Assembly: GCA_002205125.1 (NCBI GenBank)
Contig: NIOE01000010.1
Location: 62,001-126,000 of the forward strand
DNA from: Roseateles noduli
GTDB lineage: Bacteria; Pseudomonadota; Gammaproteobacteria; Burkholderiales; Burkholderiaceae_C
DNA length: 64,000 bases
Reading direction: 5' to 3'
The position numbers and the translations under genes were made by a program. The notes beneath the pieces are model-generated. The model saw only the letters and a program-made list of their open reading frames with translations, was not told where the DNA came from and ran no database searches. Every line of letters starts with the position of its first letter. The stretch's first letter is position 1. Below, piece by piece: positions 56,522 to 64,000 of this stretch.

Positions 56522-59500
56522 ATGACGAGCGCCGCCGCCTACACGCTCGACGGGGCACCGGTCGCGCGAGAGCGCTTCTACGAGCTGGCCTGCGACCCGG
56601 CGCGCAGCGTCGTCGTCGAGGCCTGTGCCGGCGCGGGCAAGACCTGGATGCTGGTCTCGCGCATCCTGCGCGCGCTGCTGGACGGCGCGCGGCCGCAGGA
56701 CATCGTCGCGATCACCTTCACCCGCAAGGCCGCCGGCGAGATGCGCGCGCGCCTGAACGAATGGCTGCACGAGTTCGCCCATTGCGACGACGCCGGCCGT
56801 GTGCTCGCGCTGCGCCAGCGCGGGATGTCGCCGGCGCAGGCCGAGGAACTCGCGCCGCGCCTGGCGACGCTGCAGCAGCGGCTGCTTCAGGACGCGCGCC
56901 CAGTGGAGATCCGCACCTTCCACGCCTGGTTCTCGCAGCTGCTGCGCGCCGCGCCACTGGAACTGCTGCGCGCACAGGGCCTCTCGCCGGAGCTCCAGCT
57001 GCTCGAGGACGAAAGCGACCTGATGCCCGAGCTCTGGCAGCGTTTCCACGCCGCCGTTTTGGAGGACGAATCGCTGCTCGCGATCTACCGCGAGCTGAGC
57101 CTGATCCACGGCCGCAACAAGCTGCTGGACTGGCTGACCTCGGCCTTCGACAAGCGCGTGGAACTGCGCCTCGCCCACACGAACCACCGGCTGATGGACA
57201 GCATGCCGACGGCCGCCGAGGTCGTGCCCGAGCTCGCCGCGTTCGCCGATCCCATCGAGGCTTTCGCACCGATGCGCGCCGAGCTGCAGGCGCTCGCCAT
57301 CGAACTCGGCCAGTCGACCAAGGTCACGCCGAAGAAATGCGCGACCGCGATCGAGCAGGCATTGCAGCTGGACGACGAGCCCGCGCTCGCCGGCGTGCGC
57401 CAGGCCCTGTTCACCGCGGAAGGGTCGCTTCGAAAGAACCTCGGCGATTCGCCCGCGCTGTCGGCGGCGTCGGACCGCCTGCAGCGGTTGATGCTCGCCA
57501 TCGACCAGGATCGCGCGCGACGCTGGCACCAGCAGATGTGCGCGCTGGCGTTGACGCTGCTGGATGCGTTCGACCGCCTCAAGCGCGAGCGCGGCATCGT
57601 CGACATGAACGACCTCGAACGCGGCGCGCTCGCGCTGCTGGGCGACGTCGACCTGTCGGGTTGGGTGCAGGAGCGCCTGGACAGCCAGGTCCGGCACCTG
57701 CTGATCGACGAGTTCCAGGACACCAGCCCCCTGCAATGGCACGCGCTGCACGCGTGGCTGTCGGGCTACGTCGGCGCGGGCGGCGGCGTCAGCGGTCAGC
57801 GGCCGCCGTCGGTGTTCATCGTCGGCGACCCGAAGCAGAGCATCTACCGTTTCCGCCGCGCCGAGCCGCGCGTCTTCGCCGCGGCGCGGGATTTCGTGCG
57901 GGAAGGGCTGGACGGCGTGCTGCTGGCCTGCGACCACACGCGGCGCAACTCGGTGCCGGTGCTGGCGGCGGTGAACGCCGTCTTCGAATCCGCGAGCCTG
58001 GCGCAGCAGTACAGCGGCTTCCGCCCGCACACGACGGAGTCCGGCGGCGGCGATCCGCTGGACGGCGTCTTCTTCATTGCCGGCGATGAGGTCGCCGAAG
58101 ACGAAACCTCCGGGACGGAGCGGGAGGAGGGCGAGTGGCGTCCGAGCCTGACCGAGCCGCGCCGGGAGCCCGAGCTGCATCGCCGCGAGGCCGAGGCCGA
58201 GCGGATCGCCGCCTGCATCGGCGATCTGCTGGCGAAGGGCGAGGTGCAGCCGGGCGAGATCTTCGTGCTGGCGCGCAAGCGCGAGGGCTTGCGCGTGCTG
58301 GCGCAGATCCTCAAGGGCCGGGGCATTGCGCACGCGGCGCCGGAGGACATGGCGCTGCTCGACGCGCCGGATGTCCGGGACCTGCTGGCGCTGCTGGACG
58401 CCTTGGCGTCCAGCGGGCATCAACTGTCGCTGGCGCATGCGTTGCGCAGCCCGCTGTTCGGCGCAAGCGAGGCGGATCTGCTGTGGCTCGCCGCCGAATC
58501 GAACCTGGTGAAGTGGCTCGGTCAAGGGCTGCTCTCCGCAGGCAGAGAACCCACGCAGGCAGCGAGTGCGGCAGGACCGGAATGGGGCTTGGGGGTCCAG
58601 GAGGGATCCCCCATGCCCCGTGCAGGGCTCGCAGAGACCTTGCAGGTGGGCGACCTTCCGACTGAACCGCCGCCGGAGGGACCAGCCACCCGTTCCTGGT
58701 GGGAAGTGCTGCTGCAGGCCGATCCTGAAGATCTGAGCGAGCCGCTGCGCCGCGCGCAGCAACTGCTGTCGCGCTGGTCGTCGACGGCGGTGCTGCGCAG
58801 CCCGCACGACCTGCTCGACGCGATCGTGCATGAGGGCGACCTGATGGCGCGTCTGGCTGCCGCCGTGCCGGCGAGTGAGCGTCGCGCGCGTTTGCATGCC
58901 GTGGAGGCGCTGCTGGCGCTGGCGCTGGAGCTGGACGGCGGTCGCTATGCCGGCTTGTACGGCTTCGTCCGCGCGCTGAAGAGCCGCGCGCTGAAGCTGG
59001 CCGCGCCGGCCGAGCCCGATGCGGTGCAACTGCTGACGGTGCATGGCGCCAAGGGACTGGAGGCGAAGGTCGTCATCCTGATGGATGCGGAGGCGGGTCC
59101 GGCGCGGTCGGAGAGCATGGCGCTGGCGATCTCGTGGCCGGTGCTGGAAGCCGTGCCGCAGACGGTGGCCTTCCTGGTGTCCGAGGCGAAGCCGCCGCCG
59201 TCGCTGCAGGCCTTGCTCGACGACGAGAAGGACCAGCGCCAACGCGAGGAACTCAACGCGCTGTACGTCGCGATGACGCGGGCGCGGCATCGGCTGCTGC
59301 TGAGCCGCACGCCGGCGAAGCGCCAGAGTTCATCGGGCACGTGGTGGACGCGGGTGCAGCCGCAGGCCGAGGCGATGGCGGTGCCGGAGGTCGACGTCGA
59401 TGTCGGCGTTCCGAAGGACGACGTCGCGCGCCTCAAGGTCCTGCCGCGCGTCGAGCCGCTGCCGGTCGAGGAAGTGGACGCGGGCGCGGACGTCGGACAG

Positions 59501-60016
59501 AGCCCGGACGAAGTCGACGACAGTGCGGCGCTCGGCGAGGCGCTGCATCGCGTGCTGGAATGGCACAGCGGACCGCAGGGCGGCGCGCACGCGCTGGAGC
59601 GACTGATGGCGGCAGCGGCGCAGATGTACGGGCTCGACGCGCGACGCACCGAGCGCCTCGAACGCAGCGTGCATGCGATCCTGGGCGGCGCGGAATGTGC
59701 GCCGTTCTTCGACGCCGCCGCGCTCGACTGGCAGGGCAACGAGGTCCCGCTCAGCTGGAACGGGCACGACATGCGGCTGGACCGGCTCGTGAGCCGCCTG
59801 GACGGCACGGGCGTACGCACGTGGTGGGTGCTCGACTACAAGCTCCACCCGGCGCCGCAGCGCAATCCGGAGTACATCCAGCAGCTCTGGCGCTACCGCG
59901 AGGCGGTGATGGCGCTGCAGCCCGGCGAGCCGGTGCGCTGCGCCTTCATCACGGGGCAGGGCCGCCTGATCGATTGCACCGAGGCGGTGGCCGGCGCGGC
60001 CGACCTCTTCGCCTGA
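56522..60016 (+). CDS. addA: AddA-type helicase-nuclease, UvrD superfamily
   Basis: ATP-driven DNA helicase with a C-terminal nuclease, acting with AddB on DNA ends. 1164 residues. SF1 motifs in order: I ACAGAGKT (ends near 41), Ia ITFTRKAAGEM, II LLIDEFQDTSPLQW (about 397), III VGDPKQSIYRFRRAEP, V LLTVHGAKGLEAKVVIL, VI LYVAMTRARHRLLLS (about 920). Nuclease motif MRLDRLVSRLDG then WVLDYKLHP (about 1105). A Pro/Gly-rich stretch at about 675-725 looks like a loose insertion. ATG 56522 is preferred; TTG 56498, overlapping the addB stop (TTGA), is an alternative. Confidence 0.92.
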   Translation: MTSAAAYTLDGAPVARERFYELACDPARSVVVEACAGAGKTWMLVSRILRALLDGARPQDIVAITFTRKAAGEMRARLNEWLHEFAHCDDAGRVLALRQRGMSPAQAEELAPRLATLQQRLLQDARPVEIRTFHAWFSQLLRAAPLELLRAQGLSPELQLLEDESDLMPELWQRFHAAVLEDESLLAIYRELSLIHGRNKLLDWLTSAFDKRVELRLAHTNHRLMDSMPTAAEVVPELAAFADPIEAFAPMRAELQALAIELGQSTKVTPKKCATAIEQALQLDDEPALAGVRQALFTAEGSLRKNLGDSPALSAASDRLQRLMLAIDQDRARRWHQQMCALALTLLDAFDRLKRERGIVDMNDLERGALALLGDVDLSGWVQERLDSQVRHLLIDEFQDTSPLQWHALHAWLSGYVGAGGGVSGQRPPSVFIVGDPKQSIYRFRRAEPRVFAAARDFVREGLDGVLLACDHTRRNSVPVLAAVNAVFESASLAQQYSGFRPHTTESGGGDPLDGVFFIAGDEVAEDETSGTEREEGEWRPSLTEPRREPELHRREAEAERIAACIGDLLAKGEVQPGEIFVLARKREGLRVLAQILKGRGIAHAAPEDMALLDAPDVRDLLALLDALASSGHQLSLAHALRSPLFGASEADLLWLAAESNLVKWLGQGLLSAGREPTQAASAAGPEWGLGVQEGSPMPRAGLAETLQVGDLPTEPPPEGPATRSWWEVLLQADPEDLSEPLRRAQQLLSRWSSTAVLRSPHDLLDAIVHEGDLMARLAAAVPASERRARLHAVEALLALALELDGGRYAGLYGFVRALKSRALKLAAPAEPDAVQLLTVHGAKGLEAKVVILMDAEAGPARSESMALAISWPVLEAVPQTVAFLVSEAKPPPSLQALLDDEKDQRQREELNALYVAMTRARHRLLLSRTPAKRQSSSGTWWTRVQPQAEAMAVPEVDVDVGVPKDDVARLKVLPRVEPLPVEEVDAGADVGQSPDEVDDSAALGEALHRVLEWHSGPQGGAHALERLMAAAAQMYGLDARRTERLERSVHAILGGAECAPFFDAAALDWQGNEVPLSWNGHDMRLDRLVSRLDGTGVRTWWVLDYKLHPAPQRNPEYIQQLWRYREAVMALQPGEPVRCAFITGQGRLIDCTEAVAGAADLFA

Positions 60017-60025
60017 CCGGAAAGG

Positions 60026-60772
60026 TCAAGCCGGCGAGCCGTAGTCCCCTTCGGACGGCCGGCTGTGCCAGGCCACCGACGTGGTCGTCGGCCACGGTCC
60101 GCCATCGCCCAGACGCTGGTGCACCGCCTGCGCGCTGGCTGCCGCGGCTTCCAGCACGCGGGTCAGCGCCTGGAACTCCGGCAGCGACGGTGCCGGCATC
60201 GACGTTCTGAGGTAGACATTGCCGCGCAGACTCAGCAGCACGAAGGGTCTCCCCTCCACCAGCACGTCCTGCGTCGCCTGCGCCAGCCGCTCGGTCAGGT
60301 CCTTGTCCAGCCAGGCCATCACCAGTTCCCGGTTGATGCCCACCGCCCCGAAGCGCTGCCGCACGAGCTTGGAATCCATCTGCGAGTGCTTGGGGAACAT
60401 CACCAGCCAGCGCATCTCCTCGGGCGTGTCCGTGTCCACGCGCGTGCGCAGCGTGTCGGTGTAGGCCTCGAAGACGCTGCTCTCCAGACGCTCCATCAGC
60501 TTGCGCTCGATGAGCATCATCTGCATGTCGGGATTGACCTTGAGCTCGCAACGCATGCGCAGCTCGTAGCCGTCGATGTAGCTGCGCTGCGAGGGGCCCC
60601 ACTCGATGCGGGTCAGGCCGGGCAGCGTGCGGGGCAGGTCGATGACGAAGCCGCGCCCGTCGCGGGCCTGGCGCAGCTGGCCGCCGCGCTCCGTGGCCCA
60701 GTCGCTCAAGGGACGCCACCGGGCCGCATTGGCACGGGCGGCGAACCACAGTTTGATTTGTTTGATTACCAT
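60026..60772 (-). CDS. Protein of unknown function
   Basis: A 248-residue soluble protein starting MVIKQIKLWFAARANAARWRP. It has mixed alpha/beta character: RGFVIDLPRTLPGLTRIEWG, YIDGYELRMRCELKVNPDMQMMLIERKLME, EMRWLVMFPKHSQMDSKLVRQRF, VLLSLRGNVYLRTSMP. I do not recognise a family. It is convergent with addA (9-nt gap) and divergent from the YfcG-type gene. Confidence 0.75.
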   Translation of the reverse strand: MVIKQIKLWFAARANAARWRPLSDWATERGGQLRQARDGRGFVIDLPRTLPGLTRIEWGPSQRSYIDGYELRMRCELKVNPDMQMMLIERKLMERLESSVFEAYTDTLRTRVDTDTPEEMRWLVMFPKHSQMDSKLVRQRFGAVGINRELVMAWLDKDLTERLAQATQDVLVEGRPFVLLSLRGNVYLRTSMPAPSLPEFQALTRVLEAAAASAQAVHQRLGDGGPWPTTTSVAWHSRPSEGDYGSPA

Positions 60773-60905
60773 GAGGCGGGACGATGCGCGAGGGGCCCGG
60801 AGGCCGTGCATTGACGAGTCGACGGCGGGGTCCGCCGAGGTGTCGAACGACGTGTCGACAGGATTGTCGGCAAACTGGGCCTCGCGCCCGAACGGAGAAC
60901 GCTTG

Positions 60906-61598
60906 ATGATCGAAGTGTATTCATGGCCCACGCCCAATGGCCACAAGGTTCACATCATGCTGGAAGAGTGCCGGCTGCCTTACCGGGTGATTCCCGTGGA
61001 CATCGGCGCCGGCGACCAGTTCGACGCGAAATTCCTGGCCATCAGCCCCAACAACAAGATCCCCGCGATCGTCGATCCCGACGGCCCGGACGGGAAGCCG
61101 ATCTCGCTGTTCGAGTCCGGCGCGATCCTGCTGTACCTGGCCGGCAAGACCGGGCAGTTCCTGCCGCCCGACACCCGCGGGCGCTATGAGGCGCTGCAGT
61201 GGCTGATGTTCCAGATGGGCGGCGTCGGGCCGATGCTGGGCCAGACCCACCACTTCCGGATGTACGCCCCCGAGAAGATCGAGTACGCCATCGACCGCTA
61301 CACCAACGAGGCCAAACGCCTCTACGGCGTGATCGACCGGCGGCTGGCCCACACGAAGTACATCGCGGGGGACGCGTACGGCATCGCCGACATGGCGATC
61401 TTCCCGTGGCTGCGCGGCGCGAAGAACCAGGGCGTGGAGATGGCGGACCATCCGCACCTCAAGGGCTGGTTCGACGAGATCGCCAAGCGGCCCGCGGTGG
61501 AGCGCGCCGTCGAGGTGCTCGCCGAGAAGCGCCGACCGCTGGTCGACGACAAGGCGCGCGAGGTGCTGTTCGGCAAGACCCAGTACGAGCGGCGCTGA
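60906..61598 (+). CDS. yfcG: Glutathione S-transferase family, YfcG-type disulfide oxidoreductase
   Basis: A 230-residue nu-class GST-like enzyme that in E. coli reduces disulfides with bound glutathione disulfide. Diagnostic blocks: PTPNGHKVHIMLEEC near the start (the Thr-Pro-Asn loop), ISPNNKIPAIVDPDG, LFESGAILLYLAGKTGQFLP and GGVGPMLGQTHHF. The C-terminal helical domain has GDAYGIADMAIFPWL. Overall match to YfcG is high along the whole length. Confidence 0.92.
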   Translation: MIEVYSWPTPNGHKVHIMLEECRLPYRVIPVDIGAGDQFDAKFLAISPNNKIPAIVDPDGPDGKPISLFESGAILLYLAGKTGQFLPPDTRGRYEALQWLMFQMGGVGPMLGQTHHFRMYAPEKIEYAIDRYTNEAKRLYGVIDRRLAHTKYIAGDAYGIADMAIFPWLRGAKNQGVEMADHPHLKGWFDEIAKRPAVERAVEVLAEKRRPLVDDKAREVLFGKTQYERR

Positions 61599-61696
61599 AG
61601 CCCTTCGAGCGGCGGGTCGAACGGCGGATCGAACGGCGGGTTTAGCGGACGCTTGAACCCTGGAACGGGCGTCCGTTCGACTGGACGTCGCGGGGG

Positions 61697-61924
61697 TCAG
61701 ATCTTGCCCAGCCGCGCCCGGTCGCCGAGCTCGGTCAGCCAGCGGCGGCCGTCCTCGCGGATGGCCGTCGCCAGGCCCTTGTCCTGCAGGCGCTGCTGCA
61801 TTTCCTCGCTGACCGGCATGCCGCCGGGCGACTGCGGCAGGAAGTAGAGCGCGGCGCGCTCGTCCTCGGTGATCACCAGGTCGGCGGGCGGAACGGGGAA
61901 GCTGAAAGTCGGCGGCGTGGACAT
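61697..61924 (-). CDS. Small protein of unknown function
   Basis: A 75-residue soluble protein starting MSTPPTFSFPVPPADLVITEDERAALYFLPQSPGG-like Pro-rich, followed by a helical region with EEMQQRLQDKGLATAIREDGRRWLTELG that resembles a small winged-helix fragment. No family recognised. It follows the PEP-CTERM gene on the same strand by 31 nt. Confidence 0.6.
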   Translation of the reverse strand: MSTPPTFSFPVPPADLVITEDERAALYFLPQSPGGMPVSEEMQQRLQDKGLATAIREDGRRWLTELGDRARLGKI

Positions 61925-61955
61925 GGGCCGCAGTATCCCTCAGGGGCCGGCTCCG

Positions 61956-62792
61956 TCAGGCCGAGGCCGACGCCTTGACCGCGCGCGTGCGACGGCGGCC
62001 GGCGACGCCGGCAGCCAGTGCGGCAACGCCCAGCAGCGCGAGCGAGCCCGGCTCTGGCAGCTCGCCGGCGGCGAAGGCCAGCGAGTTGGCCATCAGCAGC
62101 GCGCCATTGGTCGAAGGACTCCATCCGCCGGACATGGCGTCGCCGGACACGGGGAACATGTTCAGACCGACCACCACGCCCTTGTGGTCCACGCGGTAGC
62201 CGGCCAGCGCCTGCCCGTTGCTCCAGTCGGCGACGATCTCGGCGCCGGCTTTGGCCGTGAGGCGGTAGCAGAGCGCCGATGCGCCGCCGTTGAAGTTGAT
62301 GATGTCTCGCATCAGCGGGCTGTCGGCGCGGACCACCTGACCCAGACCGCCGCAGGAGTTCTGGTTGTTGTTGGTGTTGAAGACGTCGTAATTGCCGGTC
62401 ACGTAACGTCCTTGCATGCCGCCGAAGGTCGCGGTCGCATGGGACAGGCCCGCTTCCACGACACCGCCGCCGGCGTCGATGTAGTCCGCCAGCACGTTGC
62501 CGAGCAGCGTGGCGCTGGCGAAGTTCGTGCCGAAGGTGTCGTTGAAGACCAGGACCGCGTCGTAGGACTGCAGCAGCGCGAGCGTCGGCGTGCCGGCGTG
62601 GGCGTTGAAGACGTCGACCGTGCCGCTGAGGATGCCGGTGGCGGCGATCTTCGATTGCACGTCGGCCAGCCCGCCGACGTTCCCGGTGGCGCCCAGGATC
62701 AGCACCGAGGCCTGGGCGGCGAGGGCGGTCGCACACAGCGCAGTCGCGGCCAGGACGGAGCGGAGGACGGGAAGGAGGGGCGAGCGCTTCAT
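61956..62792 (-). CDS. PEP-CTERM sorting-domain exported protein
   Basis: A 278-residue exported protein: signal peptide ending LAAQA-SV, and a C-terminal PEP-CTERM signal LPEPGSLALLGVAALAAGVAGRRR (motif, helix, basic tail) that exosortase cuts. The middle, VLILGATGNVGGLADVQSKI and SYDAVLVFNDTFG, with GGGVVEAGLSHAT, resembles a flavodoxin- or glutamine-amidotransferase-like alpha/beta fold as seen in proteins of the ThuA type. Function unknown; surface or matrix location is inferred. A sigma-54-like promoter lies upstream. Confidence 0.85.
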   Translation of the reverse strand: MKRSPLLPVLRSVLAATALCATALAAQASVLILGATGNVGGLADVQSKIAATGILSGTVDVFNAHAGTPTLALLQSYDAVLVFNDTFGTNFASATLLGNVLADYIDAGGGVVEAGLSHATATFGGMQGRYVTGNYDVFNTNNNQNSCGGLGQVVRADSPLMRDIINFNGGASALCYRLTAKAGAEIVADWSNGQALAGYRVDHKGVVVGLNMFPVSGDAMSGGWSPSTNGALLMANSLAFAAGELPEPGSLALLGVAALAAGVAGRRRTRAVKASASA

Positions 62793-63163
62793 CGGGTTTC
62801 TCTCTCTGCGGTCGGTCGTTCTTGTCGTCGGTGGCGGGGAGGCCGGAAAACGGGAGGCCTGAAGGCGGAAACCGGAAGCAACATCCAAGCCATGACGCGC
62901 CAAGCCCGGCGCCGCAAGGCTTGGCACCCACTGTCCCTGGAGCATGGGTCAGCAGGTGTAATGAATCCCGACACTTCCGGCGTGGAAGTTGCTTCGCGGA
63001 TCGCCCGCGCGAGCGCGCCGCAGCCTCCCTTGTAATGCGGAGGTAAAACACCGTCGGCCTGCGTGGCGTCCGGCGACGGTTGGAGGGAAACTTGCCATGG
63101 CGTGAAGGCGCAACCTGCTTGCTTGCAGGTCGCGGTTCCGATCACAACGCAAAAGGAGTCCTC
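62793..63163. other. Intergenic region between PEP-CTERM gene and small plus-strand gene
   Basis: No gene is supported in these 371 nt. It holds the sigma-54-like site at 62878-62892 and a spaced inverted repeat CCAAGCC (62886-62892) / GGCTTGG (62919-62925). The plus-strand side leads to the gene at 63164 without a clear promoter. Confidence 0.5.
62878..62892 (-). promoter_or_regulatory. Sigma-54-like promoter of the PEP-CTERM gene
   Basis: On the minus strand TGGCTTGGATGTTGC matches the -24/-12 pattern TGGCAC-N5-TTGC with GG and GC at exact spacing; only the AC of the -24 box differs (TT). It lies 86 nt before the start codon. Exosortase/PEP-CTERM genes are known to be driven by sigma-54 with the PrsK/PrsR pair. 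Confidence 0.45.
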
Positions 63164-63421
63164 ATGTCAGCCAAGCCAGACCACACCGACGCCGTCGGCG
63201 GCGTCGAGAGTCACAACGGACGCTGGTTCGTCCGCGAAGTCGTGGGCGAGGCGCCGCCGTTCCGGGCGCGCTACCTGGTCATCGCCGCGCATCCCGCGCC
63301 CGGCGGCAAGCCGGAGCTCAACGGGTACTGGCACGAGCTCGAACGCAGCTTCGACACCTGGAGCTACGCCGCCGACGCCGCCCTGGAGGCCGCGCAGCGG
63401 ACCATCGACTTCCGCCCTTGA
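63164..63421 (+). CDS. Small protein of unknown function
   Basis: An 85-residue soluble protein: SHNGRWFVREVVGEAPPFRARYLVIAAHP-type beta-rich start, then NGYWHELERSFDTWSYAADAALEAAQRTID. Not recognised. AAAGGAG before the ATG is a strong ribosome site. No clear terminator; the convergent peptidase gene ends 63 nt away. Confidence 0.65.
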   Translation: MSAKPDHTDAVGGVESHNGRWFVREVVGEAPPFRARYLVIAAHPAPGGKPELNGYWHELERSFDTWSYAADAALEAAQRTIDFRP

Positions 63422-63484
63422 TCTGCCCTTGATCCGCGCTTGATCTGCGCTTGATCCGCTGCGGGGGAGGCCTCTCCCGAGGCC

Positions 63485-64000
63485 TCACATCCCCGCGGTG
63501 ATCTTCTTCTGCAGCGCCTTGTACTGCTCCAGGCGCGGACCGCCGAGCGCCACCGCGCGCTCGATTGCGAGCGAGGCCTTGTAGCGCTGGCCCTGTTCCA
63601 TCAGCACCTGCGCCAGGTTGTTCCAGCCGTCGGGCAGGTCGGGCCGCACGTCCGTGAGCCGCGCATAGTGCTTCGCCGCGGAGCGCCGATCCTTGGCGGC
63701 ATAGGCGGTGTTGCCGGCGCCCAGCAGCAGCACGGGCTCGCCGGGCCAGCGGACCAGCGCGGCGGTGTAGCCCTTGCGCGCGGCGGGCGCGTCCAGGCGT
63801 TCGAGCGCGGCCAGCGCCGCGCCGGCGCCCGCGCCGTCCAGCGACGCCGGCATCAGGTCCGGCGGCAGCGTCGTCATCGCCCAGTAGTCGCCGCGCGCCC
63901 AGGTGCGCTCGAAGACCGGCAGCTCGACTTCCTGGCGCGCGGTCTTGCCGCTGTGCAGCAGGATGGTGCGGCGCTGCTTGTCGTAGCCGACGGCGACGGC
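63485..64000 (-). CDS. PA2778-type cysteine peptidase family protein with TPR repeats (C-terminal part)
   Basis: The reading frame is open to the right edge, so only the C-terminal 171 residues are seen. They start AVAVGYDKQRRTILLHSGKT, then FERTWARGDYWAMTTLPPDL, which resembles the end of a C39-like peptidase domain, followed by TPR-like repeats (GNTAYAAKDRRSAAKHYARLTDVRPDLPDGWNNLAQVLMEQG). The order fits PA2778-family cysteine peptidases. The catalytic residues lie outside the window. Confidence 0.7.
   Translation of the reverse strand, partial: AVAVGYDKQRRTILLHSGKTARQEVELPVFERTWARGDYWAMTTLPPDLMPASLDGAGAGAALAALERLDAPAARKGYTAALVRWPGEPVLLLGAGNTAYAAKDRRSAAKHYARLTDVRPDLPDGWNNLAQVLMEQGQRYKASLAIERAVALGGPRLEQYKALQKKITAGM

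Noticed and set aside
53493-59290. Two very long minus-strand frames opposite addB and addA
   Set aside because: Antisense shadows of genes with clear helicase and nuclease motifs. The phrase LTPALSRKRERE within one is the reverse translation of the REP-like element, not a protein.

Overview
The window is high-GC chromosomal DNA that reads as a betaproteobacterium of the order Burkholderiales, probably near the Roseateles / Rubrivivax / Leptothrix group. The basis is gene order and family content: carA-carB-greA-DUF4149, divergent yhbY/rlmE, ftsH-folP-glmM, pstSCAB-phoU-phoB-phoR, tmk-holB-pilZ-tatD, rho-trxA next to an AddAB-type nuclease pair, and a PEP-CTERM protein. I did not pin a genus. 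No rRNA, tRNA, CRISPR array, transposase or phage gene was found.

Layout. 1-1.6 kb: a periplasmic cpdB nucleotidase (cut by the left edge) behind a free-methionine sulfoxide reductase. 1.6-4.2 kb: a single, visibly AT-richer gene that fuses an HD-type phosphohydrolase-like domain to an HSP90/GHKL ATPase domain; it is the clearest accessory gene and a candidate conflict (defence) protein. 4.4-9.8 kb: a secreted protein, an ECF sigma factor, a ClpP paralogue, and an operon of membrane/redox proteins controlled by a GbsR/MarR regulator with an obvious palindromic operator. 9.9-13.5 kb: a proline-repeat surface-type protein facing an odd alpha/beta-hydrolase-like lipoprotein. 13.6-21.7 kb: housekeeping (YbaL-type antiporter, ygfZ, mltG, tmk, holB, pilZ, tatD) and an ankyrin protein.

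21.8-30.1 kb is a run of small envelope and stress-type proteins (OmpA-like lipoprotein, DUF1328, Cys-repeat protein, small lipoprotein, AhpD-like, MFS, Bax-inhibitor-1 family, GlcG/HbpS family). Several share upstream sequence modules that look like common regulation. 30.5-41.8 kb is core metabolism and quality control: carbamoyl-phosphate synthase, greA, yhbY/rlmE, ftsH with a sigma-32-like promoter, folP, glmM. 42.1-49.0 kb is the whole phosphate regulon: high-affinity Pst transporter, PhoU, and the PhoB/PhoR two-component system, headed by a three-repeat Pho box. A second Pho box in the opposite orientation, followed by a strong minus-strand terminator and no gene, suggests a PhoB-driven small RNA between glmM and pstS.

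49.1-64 kb: a GT-C type membrane glycosyltransferase, zinc-free ribosomal protein L31 (rpmE2), rho, trxA, the addB/addA recombination nuclease pair (addB carries an in-frame REP-like insertion), a YfcG-type glutathione transferase, a PEP-CTERM exported protein with a possible sigma-54 promoter, and the C-terminal part of a PA2778-type peptidase cut by the right edge.

All functions are assigned by reading translated sequence and remembered family motifs; no database search was run.
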